64,000 nucleotides of DNA from Paraburkholderia tuberum STM678 (GTDB lineage Bacteria; Pseudomonadota; Gammaproteobacteria; Burkholderiales; Burkholderiaceae). Location: contig NZ_CADFGP010000020.1 of assembly GCF_902833905.1 (NCBI RefSeq), positions 80,298 through 144,297 on the forward strand, given 5' to 3'. The position numbers were made by a program, and so were the translations under genes. Under the pieces are notes generated by a model. That model was not told where the DNA came from. It did no database searches and saw only the letters and a program-made list of their open reading frames with translations. Below, piece by piece: positions 16,736 through 26,031 of the stretch; position 1 is the first letter of the stretch; the number at the start of each line of letters is the position of its first letter.

Positions 16736-16763
16736 GGCGGACATAACGCACCGCGACGAGATA

Positions 16764-16809
16764 AAAGAAAACCGGGCTCCCCCTTTCAGGCGAGCCCGGT
16801 TTCTTTTTT
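16764..16809. terminator. Bidirectional intrinsic terminator
   Basis: GAAACCGGGCTC (16768-16779) pairs with GAGCCCGGTTTC (16792-16803). A-rich sequence precedes and TTTTTT follows, so it can end the dadA-like operon and also stop minus-strand RNA from gltBD. Confidence 0.85.
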
Positions 16810-16932
16810 ACTGCATTGCTTTCCCGCTACAGGTGCCCTTTAAGGGACGCCTTGTCGTCTCCACGTCTTCCTGCAAATCGTGGCCGGCGCGCGCGGCATG
16901 GAACGCCAGGCACGCACACCGGCTGAAGACGC

Positions 16933-18402
16933 TTAACGCGGCAGTTCCGAATGCCCCATCAGGAACGCATCGACCGAACGTGCGCACTGACGGCCTTCGC
17001 GAATCGCCCACACCACGAGCGACTGGCCACGGCGCATGTCGCCTGCCGTGAACACCTTGTTCACCGACGTGTAGTACGCCTTGTCGCCCTCGGTCGTGGC
17101 GCGCACGTTGCCGCGCGCATCCTTGTCGACGCCGAACGCTTCGAGCACCGGCGACACCGGCTGCGTGAAGCCCATCGCGAGCAGCACGAGGTCGGCCTTC
17201 ATTTCGAATTCGGAGTTCGGCACTTCGACCATCTTGCCGTCCTTCCATTCGACGCGCGCGGCGATCAGCTTCTCGACCTTGCCGTTCTTGCCTTCGAGAC
17301 GCTTGGTCGCGACCGCCCAGTCGCGCTCGCAGCCTTCCTCATGCGACGACGACGTGCGCAGCTTGATCGGCCAGTACGGCCATACGAGCGGCTTGTTCTC
17401 TTCTTCCGGCGGCTGCGGCAGCAGTTCGAATTGCGTGACGCTCTTCGCGCCGTGACGGTTCGACGTGCCCACGCAGTCGGAACCGGTATCGCCGCCGCCG
17501 ATCACGACGACGTGCTTGCCCTTCGCGACGAGCTGGTTCGGCACTTTGTCGCCGGCGTTGACCTTGTTCTGCTGCGGCAGGAATTCCATCGCGTAGTACA
17601 CGCCTTCGAGTTCCCGGCCCGGCACCGGCAGATCGCGCGGCATTTCGGAACCACCGGCGATCACGACCGCGTCGAACTGTTCGTTCAGCTCGGCCGGCGT
17701 GATGGTTTCCTTCGCCGTGTTGCCGATGTGCGCCGGCAGCGAGTCCGGCTTGCCGATGAACACGTTGGTGCGGAACGTCACGCCTTCGCCTTCCATCTGG
17801 CGCATGCGGCGGTCGATCTGCCACTTCTCCAGTTTGAAGTCGGGGATGCCATAACGCAGCAGGCCGCCGATCCGGTCGTTCTTCTCGAACACGGTCACGT
17901 CATGACCGGCGCGCGCGAGCTGCTGCGCGGCCGCGAGACCCGCGGGGCCCGAGCCGACCACGGCGACCTTCTTGCCGGTCTTGTGCTTCGGCGTTTGCGG
18001 CGCGACCCAGCCTTCGGTCCAGGCTTTGTCGATGATCGCGTGCTCGATCGACTTGATGCCGACCGGGTCGTCGTTGATGCCGAGCGTGCACGCCGCTTCG
18101 CACGGTGCCGGGCAGATGCGGCCCGTGAACTCGGGGAAGTTGTTGGTCGAATGCAGCACTTCGATCGCGTTCTTCCAGTCCTGACGGAACACCAGGTCGT
18201 TGAAGTCCGGGATGATGTTGTTGACCGGGCAGCCGCTGTTGCAGAACGGAATGCCGCAGTCCATGCAACGCGCGCCTTGAATCTTCGCTTCGTCGTCGGT
18301 CAGTGCCGCGACGAATTCCTTGTAGTGCTTCACACGCGTGAGCGGAGCCTCGTACGTCTCGTGGCGACGTTCGAACTCGAGAAAACCGGTTGCCTTGCCC
18401 AT
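16933..18402 (-). CDS. gltD: Glutamate synthase small subunit
   Basis: NADPH-oxidising subunit that feeds electrons to GltB for glutamate formation from glutamine and 2-oxoglutarate. 489 residues starting MGKATGFLEFERR. The N-terminal cysteine cluster (CMDCGIPFCNSGCPVNN, then CPAPCEAACTLG) binds 4Fe-4S, followed by the FAD motif GSGPAGLAAAQQLARAG and the NADPH motif VIGGGDTGSDCVGTS. Start chosen at the family N-terminus; a longer in-frame reading to 18450 lacks similarity. Lies 105 bases downstream of gltB on the same strand. Confidence 0.97.
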   Translation of the reverse strand: MGKATGFLEFERRHETYEAPLTRVKHYKEFVAALTDDEAKIQGARCMDCGIPFCNSGCPVNNIIPDFNDLVFRQDWKNAIEVLHSTNNFPEFTGRICPAPCEAACTLGINDDPVGIKSIEHAIIDKAWTEGWVAPQTPKHKTGKKVAVVGSGPAGLAAAQQLARAGHDVTVFEKNDRIGGLLRYGIPDFKLEKWQIDRRMRQMEGEGVTFRTNVFIGKPDSLPAHIGNTAKETITPAELNEQFDAVVIAGGSEMPRDLPVPGRELEGVYYAMEFLPQQNKVNAGDKVPNQLVAKGKHVVVIGGGDTGSDCVGTSNRHGAKSVTQFELLPQPPEEENKPLVWPYWPIKLRTSSSHEEGCERDWAVATKRLEGKNGKVEKLIAARVEWKDGKMVEVPNSEFEMKADLVLLAMGFTQPVSPVLEAFGVDKDARGNVRATTEGDKAYYTSVNKVFTAGDMRRGQSLVVWAIREGRQCARSVDAFLMGHSELPR

Positions 18403-18507
18403 GTGGTTCTCTTCTCTATCTGTATCTAGGGGGTAATCTGGACCCGCCACGCGTCGATTGGTCGGAACGCGGCGGGTACGTCTAAAGTTGACTTCCGTGA
18501 AGGCAGC

Positions 18508-21500
18508 TCAGGCGGCGAGCACTTCGCTGTTCGCCTTCTTCGCGGCGAGTTCGCCGAGCGCGCGCTTGTATTCGGTCGGGAACACCTTCACGAACTGACG
18601 GCGTGCCGCGTCCCAGTTTTCGAGCAGCGCCTTCGCGCGCGGCGAGCCCGTGAACTGGAAGTGACGCTCGATGAGCCCCTTGAGCAGCGCTTCGTCGGTC
18701 GTGCCGCGATGCCACACGCCCTGATCGACCGTGCGCTCCTGTTCGGCCTGTTGCAGCACCGGTTCGAGCGCGACCATCGACTTGTTGCACTTGCTCGCGA
18801 ACATGCCGTCCGGATCGAACACGTACGCGATGCCGCCCGACATACCGGCCGCGAAGTTACGGCCCGTCTCGCCGAGCACGACGACCGTGCCGCCCGTCAT
18901 GTATTCGCAACCGTGGTCGCCCGTGCCTTCGACGACCGCCGTCGCGCCCGAGTTACGCACGCAGAAACGCTCGCCGGCCACGCCGCGGAAGAAGGCTTCG
19001 CCTTCGATCGCGCCGTACATCACCGTGTTGCCGCAGATGATGTTCTCTTCCGACTTGCCGCGGAAATCGTTGGTCGGACGGATGATGATGCGGCCGCCCG
19101 ACAGGCCCTTGCCCACGTAGTCGTTGCCGTCGCCGACCAGATCCAGCGTGATGCCCTTCGCGAGGAACGCGCCGAAGCTCTGACCCGCGGTGCCCTTCAA
19201 CTGGATGTGGATCGCGTCGTCCGCGAGTCCTTCGTGGCCGTACTTCTTCGCGATCGTGCCCGACAGCATCGCGCCGACCGTGCGGTTCACGTTGCGCACC
19301 GGCTGGATGAACGACACGTGCTCGCCTTTCTCGATCGCGGCCTTCGCCTTCTCGATCAGCGTGTGGTCGAGCGCGCGGTCGAGGCCGTGATCCTGCACGT
19401 CGACGTGCTTGCGCGCGACTTCAGCCGGCACTTGCGGCTGGTAGAACACACGCGAGAAGTCGAGGCCCTTCGCCTTCCAGTGCTCGATACCCTTCTTCGT
19501 GTCGAGCAGTTCCGCGCGACCGATCAGGTCGTCGAACTTGCGGATACCGAGTTGCGCCATGATTTCGCGCGCCTCTTCCGCAATGAAGAAGAAGAAGTTC
19601 ACGACGTGTTCCGGCTGGCCCTGGAACTTCGCGCGCAGCACCGGATCTTGCGTCGCGACGCCGACCGGGCACGTGTTCAGATGGCACTTGCGCATCATGA
19701 TGCAGCCTTCGACGACGAGCGGCGCCGTCGCGAAGCCGAACTCGTCAGCGCCGAGCAGCGCGCCGATCACGACGTCGCGGCCGGTCTTCATCTGACCGTC
19801 AGCCTGCACGCGGATACGGCCGCGCAGCCGGTTCAGCACCAGCGTCTGCTGCGTTTCGGCGAGACCCAGTTCCCACGGCGTGCCCGCATGCTTGATCGAC
19901 GACAGCGGCGATGCACCCGTGCCGCCGTCATGACCGGCGATCACGACGTGGTCGGCCTTCGCCTTCGCGACACCCGCGGCAACCGTACCGACGCCCGACT
20001 CCGACACGAGCTTCACCGAGATGCTCGACGACGCGTTCGCGTTCTTCAGATCGTGAATCAGCTGCGCCAGATCTTCGATCGAGTAGATGTCGTGGTGCGG
20101 CGGCGGCGAAATCAGGCCGACGCCCGGCACCGAGTACCGCAGCTTGCCGATGTAGTCCGACACCTTGTGACCCGGCAGCTGACCGCCTTCGCCTGGCTTC
20201 GCGCCCTGCGCCATCTTGATCTGGATCTGGTCGGCCGACGCGAGGTACTCCGCCGTCACGCCGAAGCGGCCCGACGCGACCTGCTTGATGCGCGAGCGCA
20301 GCGAATCGCCTTCCTTCAACGGAATGTCGACGACCACTTCGTCGCCGATCACGGACTTCATCGTGTCGCCGTTCTTGATCGGAATGCCGCGCAGTTCGTT
20401 GCGATAACGGTTCGCGTCTTCACCGCCTTCACCGGTGTTCGATTTGCCGCCGATGCGGTTCATCGCGACGGCGAGCGTGGCGTGCGCTTCGGTGCTGATC
20501 GAGCCCATCGACATTGCGCCGGTCGCGAAACGCTTGACGATTTCCTTCGCCGGTTCGACTTCGTCGAGCGGGATCGCCTTGGTCGGATCGAACTTGAACT
20601 CGAACAGGCCGCGGAAAGTCATGTGGCGCTTGGTCTGATCGTTGATCAGATGCGCGTATTCCTTGTACGTCTGGTACGAGTTGCTGCGCGCCGAGTGCTG
20701 CAGCTTGGCGATCGCATCCGGCGTCCACATGTGTTCTTCGCCGCGCACGCGGTACGCGTACTCGCCGCCCGCGTCGAGCATGTTCGCGAGGACCGGGTTG
20801 TCGCCGAATGCTTCGCGATGCAAACGGATCGCTTCTTCCGCGACGTCGAACAGACCAATGCCGCCGACTTTCGACGACGTGCCGTGGAAGTACTTCGACA
20901 CCAGATCCGCGGCGAGACCGACCGCTTCGAAAATCTGCGCGCCGGTGTACGACATGTAGGTCGAAATACCCATCTTCGACATGACCTTCTGCAGGCCCTT
21001 GCCGACTGCCTTCGTGAAGTTGTAGACCGCCTTCTCCGCCGACAGGTCGCCCTTCAGGCCGGCCGCGAGCTGGCTCAGCGTTTCCATCGCGAGGTACGGG
21101 TGCACGGCTTCCGCGCCATAGCCCGCGAGCAGCGCGAAGTGGTGCGTTTCACGCGCCGAACCGGTTTCGACGACGAGACCCGTGCTCGTGCGCAGACCCT
21201 GCTGCACGAGGTGCGTGTGGATCGCGGCCGTAGCGAGCAGCGCCGGAATCGCGACGTTGTCGCGGTCGGTCTTGCGGTCCGACACGATCAGCATGTTGTA
21301 GCCGGACTTGACCGCATCGACGGCTTCCGCGCACAGCGACGCAAGGCGTGCCTCGATGCCTTCCTTGCCCCAGGCGACCGGATAGCAGATGTTCAGTTCG
21401 TACGAGCTGAACTTGCCGCCCGTGTACTGATCGATCGCGCGGATCTTCGCGATGTCCTTGAAGTCGAGCACCGGCTGCGACACTTCGAGACGCATCGGCG

Positions 21501-23211
21501 GGTTGATATTGTTCGTGTCGAGCAGGTTCGGCTTCGGGCCGATGAACGACACAAGCGACATCACCATGTTTTCACGGATCGGGTCGATCGGCGGGTTCGT
21601 GACCTGCGCGAACAGCTGCTTGAAGTAGTGATAGAGCGTCTTGTTCTTGTTGGACATGACCGCGAGCGGCGAGTCGTTGCCCATCGAGCCGACGGCTTCC
21701 TCGCCCGCTTGCGCCATCGGCGCCATCAGGAACTTCAGGTCTTCCTGGGTGTAGCCGAACGCCTGCTGGCGATCCAGCAGCGCAGCAGCTTCGCGGCGTT
21801 CCGTCACGACGTCTTCGGCCTTCGCCTCGATCTCGTCGAGCTTGATGCGCACGGCGTCGATCCAGCTCTTGTACGGCTTGGCGTTCGCGAGGTTGTCCTT
21901 CAGTTCCTTGTCGTCGATGATGCGGCCGTGCTCCATGTCGATCAGGAACATCTTGCCCGGCTGCAGACGCCACTTCTTGACGATTTTCGACTCGGAAATA
22001 GGCAACGTGCCGGCTTCCGACGCCATGATGACGAGGTCGTCGTCGGTGACGATGTAGCGCGCCGGGCGCAGACCGTTACGGTCGAGCGTCGCGCCGATCT
22101 GGCGGCCGTCGGTGAACGCGATGGCGGCGGGGCCGTCCCACGGCTCCATCATGGCGGCGTGGTATTCGTAGAACGCGCGGCGATTTTCGTCCATCAGCGT
22201 GTGCTGTTCCCAGGCTTCCGGAATCATCATCATCATCGCGTGGACGAGCGGGTAGCCGGCCATCACCAGCAGTTCGAGACAGTTGTCGAACGATGCCGTA
22301 TCCGATTGGCCCGGATAGATCAGCGGCCACAGCTTCGGCAGATCGTCGCCGAGTACGTGCGAGGCGATCGCGCCGGTACGCGCGTTCAGCCAGTTGACGT
22401 TGCCCTTCACCGTGTTGATTTCGCCGTTGTGGGCGATCATGCGGTACGGGTGAGCCAGTTCCCACGCCGGGAACGTGTTGGTCGAGAAGCGCTGGTGCAC
22501 GAGTGCGAGCGCCGAGATGGTGCGGTCGTCCTGCAGGTCGCGGTAGTACACGCCGACCTGGCCCGCCAGCAGCAGACCCTTGTAGACGACCGTGCGCGCC
22601 GACATCGACGGCACGAAGTATTCCTTGCCGTGCTTGAGCTTCAGCGCCTGGATGCGATGGCTCGCGGTCTTGCGGATGATGTACAGCTTCCGCTCGAGCG
22701 CGTCGGTCACCATGATGTCCTTGCCGCGGCCGATAAAGATCTGGCGGATCAGCGGCTCGCTCGCCTTCACGGTCGGCGAGATCGGCATGGCGTGGTCGAC
22801 CGGCACGTCGCGCCAGCCGAGCACGACCTGACCCTCGGCCTTCACCGTGCGCTCGAGCTCCTGTTCGCAGGCGATGCGCGACGCGTGCTCCTTCGGCAGG
22901 AAAATCATGCCGACGCCGTATTCGCCAGCCGGCGGCAGCGTCACGCCCTGCCGGGCCATCTCTTCGCGATAGAAGCCGTCCGGAATCTGGATCAGGATGC
23001 CCGCGCCGTCGCCCATCAGCGGATCGGCGCCGACGGCGCCCCGGTGATCGAGGTTCTCGAGAATCTTCAGGCCCTGCTGGATGATTTCGTGACTCTTGTG
23101 GCCCTTGATATGGGCGACGAAGCCGACGCCGCAGGCATCATGCTCGTTTTGCGGGTCGTACAGACCTTGGGCGGCGGGAACCGGGTGAATCGGTTGCTGG
23201 TGGTCGTTCAT
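18508..23211 (-). CDS. gltB: Glutamate synthase large subunit
   Basis: Glutamine amidotransferase/synthase subunit of NADPH-GOGAT, 1567 residues. C27 in EHDACGVGF is the Ntn glutaminase nucleophile exposed after propeptide removal; RFSTNTFPAWELAHP and HNGEINT are glutaminase motifs. The central and FMN domains include GEGGEDANR, QIKMAQGAKPGEGGQLPG and GHDGGTGASPLSSIKHAG; the 3Fe-4S cysteines are in CIMMRKCHLNTCPVGVA. The C-terminal GXGXG beta-helix (GTAGQSFGAFLAKG, GDGNDYVGKGLSGG) closes the protein. It is the first gene of gltBD and fixes ammonia-derived nitrogen into glutamate. Confidence 0.98.
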   Translation of the reverse strand: MNDHQQPIHPVPAAQGLYDPQNEHDACGVGFVAHIKGHKSHEIIQQGLKILENLDHRGAVGADPLMGDGAGILIQIPDGFYREEMARQGVTLPPAGEYGVGMIFLPKEHASRIACEQELERTVKAEGQVVLGWRDVPVDHAMPISPTVKASEPLIRQIFIGRGKDIMVTDALERKLYIIRKTASHRIQALKLKHGKEYFVPSMSARTVVYKGLLLAGQVGVYYRDLQDDRTISALALVHQRFSTNTFPAWELAHPYRMIAHNGEINTVKGNVNWLNARTGAIASHVLGDDLPKLWPLIYPGQSDTASFDNCLELLVMAGYPLVHAMMMMIPEAWEQHTLMDENRRAFYEYHAAMMEPWDGPAAIAFTDGRQIGATLDRNGLRPARYIVTDDDLVIMASEAGTLPISESKIVKKWRLQPGKMFLIDMEHGRIIDDKELKDNLANAKPYKSWIDAVRIKLDEIEAKAEDVVTERREAAALLDRQQAFGYTQEDLKFLMAPMAQAGEEAVGSMGNDSPLAVMSNKNKTLYHYFKQLFAQVTNPPIDPIRENMVMSLVSFIGPKPNLLDTNNINPPMRLEVSQPVLDFKDIAKIRAIDQYTGGKFSSYELNICYPVAWGKEGIEARLASLCAEAVDAVKSGYNMLIVSDRKTDRDNVAIPALLATAAIHTHLVQQGLRTSTGLVVETGSARETHHFALLAGYGAEAVHPYLAMETLSQLAAGLKGDLSAEKAVYNFTKAVGKGLQKVMSKMGISTYMSYTGAQIFEAVGLAADLVSKYFHGTSSKVGGIGLFDVAEEAIRLHREAFGDNPVLANMLDAGGEYAYRVRGEEHMWTPDAIAKLQHSARSNSYQTYKEYAHLINDQTKRHMTFRGLFEFKFDPTKAIPLDEVEPAKEIVKRFATGAMSMGSISTEAHATLAVAMNRIGGKSNTGEGGEDANRYRNELRGIPIKNGDTMKSVIGDEVVVDIPLKEGDSLRSRIKQVASGRFGVTAEYLASADQIQIKMAQGAKPGEGGQLPGHKVSDYIGKLRYSVPGVGLISPPPHHDIYSIEDLAQLIHDLKNANASSSISVKLVSESGVGTVAAGVAKAKADHVVIAGHDGGTGASPLSSIKHAGTPWELGLAETQQTLVLNRLRGRIRVQADGQMKTGRDVVIGALLGADEFGFATAPLVVEGCIMMRKCHLNTCPVGVATQDPVLRAKFQGQPEHVVNFFFFIAEEAREIMAQLGIRKFDDLIGRAELLDTKKGIEHWKAKGLDFSRVFYQPQVPAEVARKHVDVQDHGLDRALDHTLIEKAKAAIEKGEHVSFIQPVRNVNRTVGAMLSGTIAKKYGHEGLADDAIHIQLKGTAGQSFGAFLAKGITLDLVGDGNDYVGKGLSGGRIIIRPTNDFRGKSEENIICGNTVMYGAIEGEAFFRGVAGERFCVRNSGATAVVEGTGDHGCEYMTGGTVVVLGETGRNFAAGMSGGIAYVFDPDGMFASKCNKSMVALEPVLQQAEQERTVDQGVWHRGTTDEALLKGLIERHFQFTGSPRAKALLENWDAARRQFVKVFPTEYKRALGELAAKKANSEVLAA

Positions 23212-23340
23212 GGGGACACCGTCTGTGAGGAGGCCGGACAGGCCGTTAAACCATTGTGTTTTTGCCGCAGTGCGCTTCGCGATTACGACGGCGCTCTTCT
23301 CGCAGCAAGACTGCGCGGGACGAAAAGCGTCGGAAATCGG

Positions 23341-23370
23341 AATATACGCGACGAATCAAGGAAATAGCAA
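23341..23370 (-). promoter_or_regulatory. Candidate gltB promoter
   Basis: On the minus strand TTGCTA (23370-23365), 18 bases, TATATT (23346-23341), about 125 bases before gltB. Two direct GCACCAAT copies further upstream (near 23403-23410 and 23428-23435 on the plus strand as ATTGGTGC) could be activator sites. Both are inferences from sequence only. Confidence 0.4.
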
Positions 23371-23450
23371 ATAAAACCTAATGATAGGACCCCGATTATC
23401 AAATTGGTGCAGTGCGGTTATTTTTTATTGGTGCCACATCAATTTGGGGC

Positions 23451-23479
23451 AAAAGAAAACGGCATCCGACGTGCCGTCT
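23451..23479 (-). terminator. Intrinsic terminator of the transposase-like gene
   Basis: On the minus strand ACGGCA (from 23477) and TGCCGT (to 23459) form a short stem followed by TTTCTTTT, about 85 bases after the stop of the gene at 23563. Confidence 0.6.
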
Positions 23480-23562
23480 TCATGCAGTCCCTTGATGCAA
23501 AACACTTTAATCGGATTTAAAGCGGCTCTATCGGCGCCGCCGGGTATCGCCCTGCCGTCGCC

Positions 23563-24270
23563 TCACTGCGTATGCGGCGTCTCGCGCACCTTGCGTGGCC
23601 GGCCACGCGGTAGGGGTGACACACGTCGGTTGGCGGCGCGCGCCGCCCATTCGCGGTACGTGTCGCTGCCGAGCACCCAGCCCTTCAACGTGGCTTGCTG
23701 GAGCTGACTTGCCTCGCGCTCGTCGAGCGGCTGCTCGCACAGTTCGCGATAAGCACGCTGTCGCTCGAACGGCGTATTGCCGAGCGACCAGTAAAGGGGG
23801 TGATCCGTGATCAGACTGTCGAGGGTGAGGCCGATGTGATGACGGTAGCTCGACCAGCGATAATCCTCGGCCGCGTTGACCAGCTGCAAGCGCACCGGAC
23901 ACATTTCCACGACCCGGCTCGCAAGCAGGAAGTAGCGCTCACCCTCGATCACGGTGGCCCGGTAACGGCCTTCCCACAAGGTGCCGCGACGCGCATAGCG
24001 CCGGTTGAAGTGCGCGACATAGCGCCGCCCGACGGCCTGCATCGCCTTGGGCAGGCTCGACTCCTCAGTGGGCGTGACGAGCAGTTGCACGGCGCCCGGC
24101 ATCAAGGCGTAAGCGTGGATCGAAAGGTGATGGTCCCGGGAGGCCGCCTTCAGACAGTCGATGAAAAGCTCGTAGTCCTGGTCGTCGACGAAGGCGGGCT
24201 GCTGGTCGAGCCCGCGGAGGATGACGTGCTGCGGCTGGTCGGGGACATAAAGACGTGCAAGCCGTGCCAT
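23563..24270 (-). CDS. REP-type (Y1) transposase homologue without HUH or tyrosine residues
   Basis: 235-residue relative of RAYT/TnpA_REP proteins (IS200-like Y1 fold): QPQHVILRGLDQQPAF, YALMPGAVQLLVTPTEES, RRGTLWEGRYRATVIEGERY and SRVVEMCPVRLQLV follow the family order, and a charged RGRPRKVRET tail ends the protein. In active members the second motif is MPNHVHLLV (two metal-binding His) and the last is RYIxxNPVRAG with the nucleophilic Tyr. Here both His are lost (A-V-Q) and the Tyr position is Val, so it should not cut DNA. Likely a domesticated single-copy gene, not a mobile element; function unknown. The start at 24270 fits the family N-terminus MARLARLY. Confidence 0.8.
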   Translation of the reverse strand: MARLARLYVPDQPQHVILRGLDQQPAFVDDQDYELFIDCLKAASRDHHLSIHAYALMPGAVQLLVTPTEESSLPKAMQAVGRRYVAHFNRRYARRGTLWEGRYRATVIEGERYFLLASRVVEMCPVRLQLVNAAEDYRWSSYRHHIGLTLDSLITDHPLYWSLGNTPFERQRAYRELCEQPLDEREASQLQQATLKGWVLGSDTYREWAARAANRRVSPLPRGRPRKVRETPHTQ

Positions 24271-24457
24271 GCTGGAGTGTCCAATAGTCGCGTTGGTATA
24301 TACCCGAAGGTCCGAAGAGCCGCATGGGCGCAAGGTTCGGCGCCATGCGGCCAAGCCAGAAACCACGCGGTGCTTAGGGAGAAAACTCTAACCGCCGCGT
24401 ATGGTTTGTTTCAAACGTTGTAGTCATAATGAGCGGGCCTTTTTTGGAGGAGCACAT

Positions 24458-25183
24458 ATGAAATTAAAACAGGCCGTAACGGGGATGGCAGTGCTAGCCT
24501 GCATGAGCACGGCAGCGCACGCACAATCGGCCGGCACCATTTACTTCTCGACGGGCTGGTTCCATCTTGCGCCCCAATCGAGCAGCGACCCACTGACCGT
24601 GACCAGCATTGGCGGTAGCCCAACCAACATCACCGAACCCAACACCGGCGCCTCGCTGAGTTCGGCCGATACCATCGGTTTCACCGCCGGCTACTTCGTC
24701 ACCGACCATATCGCAACCGAATTCGTCATTGGCGTCCCCCCTACTTTCGATCTGTACGGCACGGGCAGCTTCGCGCAGTTCGGCAAGCTCGGGCAGGCCA
24801 AACAGTGGAGCCCGACGCTGCTGTTCAAGTACTACTTCAACGCGCCGACTGCTTCGTTCCGCCCGTATCTCGGTCTCGGTGTGAGCCGCATCTGGTTCAC
24901 CGACGCACACATTTCCAACAGCGCATTCGTAGCCAACGTTCTGCATGGTCCGACCAGTGTGTCGACGGATAGTTCGTGGGAACCTGTGTTTAATGCGGGC
25001 TTCACGTACGCCTTCAATCAGCATTGGTTCGCCGGCGTGTCGATCTCGTACCTGCCGCTCAGCACGACCGCAAAGCTCAGTTCGGCATCGGCCACGCCGG
25101 TCGGCACGCTGACCGTGCAATCGCAAACCAAGATCAAGCTGAACCCGATCGTCACTTACGTCAACGTCGGTTACCGTTTCTAA
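24458..25183 (+). CDS. OmpW-family outer membrane protein
   Basis: Eight-stranded outer membrane beta-barrel of the OmpW type, 241 residues. Signal peptide MKLKQAVTGMAVLACMSTAAHA (cleavage after AHA at about 22), then alternating strands with GFTAGYFVTDHIATEFVIGV, WSPTLLFKYYFNA and the terminal strand VTYVNVGYRF ending in Phe, as required for BAM recognition. A strong GGAGGAG lies seven bases before the ATG. OmpW channels carry small hydrophobic compounds in known species. It is divergently placed from the transposase-like gene and shows no operon partner. Confidence 0.9.
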   Translation: MKLKQAVTGMAVLACMSTAAHAQSAGTIYFSTGWFHLAPQSSSDPLTVTSIGGSPTNITEPNTGASLSSADTIGFTAGYFVTDHIATEFVIGVPPTFDLYGTGSFAQFGKLGQAKQWSPTLLFKYYFNAPTASFRPYLGLGVSRIWFTDAHISNSAFVANVLHGPTSVSTDSSWEPVFNAGFTYAFNQHWFAGVSISYLPLSTTAKLSSASATPVGTLTVQSQTKIKLNPIVTYVNVGYRF

Positions 25184-25550
25184 CGCTTCGCTAGAGCGGG
25201 TAGCTTGAATTAGGGTAGTCGAATTTTCGCGACCTGGGGAACGCCGTCATCGAACCGATCACGGCGTTTGCATTTGGCGTCTCTGTTGCATCGGCATGGC
25301 AGCGTCATCCGGCATCAGCGTTTGTAAATTTGACGCGAATTCGGCGCGTCCATGTGCAAAATCCGGCGACGATACGGGCACGCCCCATCCTGTCGCGAGC
25401 CGCACGCGTGCAGCGGTGCCGGCAATGCAGCGCTTGGCATCGAAGTTGCGTTTAGATGGCGTTTCCTATGCGACGACGTGATACTGCGTCTGCGCATTGC
25501 GTGTCCGCGCGACGATGCGCGGGGCCTTTCAACTCATCGACGGAGCGACC
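25184..25550 (+). other. Intergenic region with weak hairpin
   Basis: About 365 bases without a credible gene. AACGCCGT (25240-25247) and ACGGCGTT (25261-25268) form a hairpin after the OmpW gene followed by only a broken T-run (TTGCATTT), a possible weak terminator. The remainder should contain the promoter of the next gene, which I cannot place. Confidence 0.4.
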
Positions 25551-25931
25551 ATGACAGCACTTCCAAATACGCGAGACGCCCTCGGCGAATCCTGGACCAG
25601 CGCGAGTCGCCGCGCGCGGCGCATCGCTCGCCACAGCCGCCACGCGGCCGAAGACATCGCGGTCGAGTTGCGCACCCTGCTGTCGGAACTCGAATCGACC
25701 TTGGCCGACGGCACGCAGGCCGACGCCGTGGCCCTGCGCGGCAGGCTGCGCAAACAGTTGGACGCCGCGCGCGAGCGGCTGAACGACACGCGCGACGCGA
25801 TGCGCGATCGTGCGGGCGTCGCGATCTCGGACGCCGATCACTACGTGCATGAAAATCCGTGGCAGACGATTGCGATCGTCGGCGGGCTTGCGCTGGTGCT
25901 GGGGGCGCTGTTCGCGTCCCGTTCGCGATGA
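25551..25931 (+). CDS. YqjD/ElaB (DUF883)-like ribosome- or membrane-associated protein
   Basis: 126-residue protein with a long charged helical region (about 15-95: repeated Glu/Arg/Ala) followed by VHENPWQTIAIVGG and one C-terminal membrane helix ending ASRSR, the layout of YqjD, ElaB and YgaM. Relatives in enterobacteria are inner-membrane tail-anchored proteins that associate with ribosomes in stationary phase. Start at 25551 is supported by GGAG ten bases upstream; an upstream ATG at 25515 and GTG-like readings lack the family pattern. Stands alone. Confidence 0.85.
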   Translation: MTALPNTRDALGESWTSASRRARRIARHSRHAAEDIAVELRTLLSELESTLADGTQADAVALRGRLRKQLDAARERLNDTRDAMRDRAGVAISDADHYVHENPWQTIAIVGGLALVLGALFASRSR

Positions 25932-26031
25932 CGCTGGCTTGCCCGGTTTGACGGTGCTGGCAAGGGGGCGCGACGGCCGCTCGATGCGAAGGCTGAACGT
26001 TACACCGCTTGCCGCGCCCAGCCGCTAGCGC

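Noticed and set aside
18661..23367. A 1568-codon open frame on the plus strand opposite gltB
   Set aside because: It is the exact antisense shadow of gltB in GC-rich DNA; its product is Arg/His/Val-rich with no domains.
23563..24270. Active insertion sequence
   Set aside because: No terminal repeats, no target duplication and no catalytic residues; treated as a domesticated gene.
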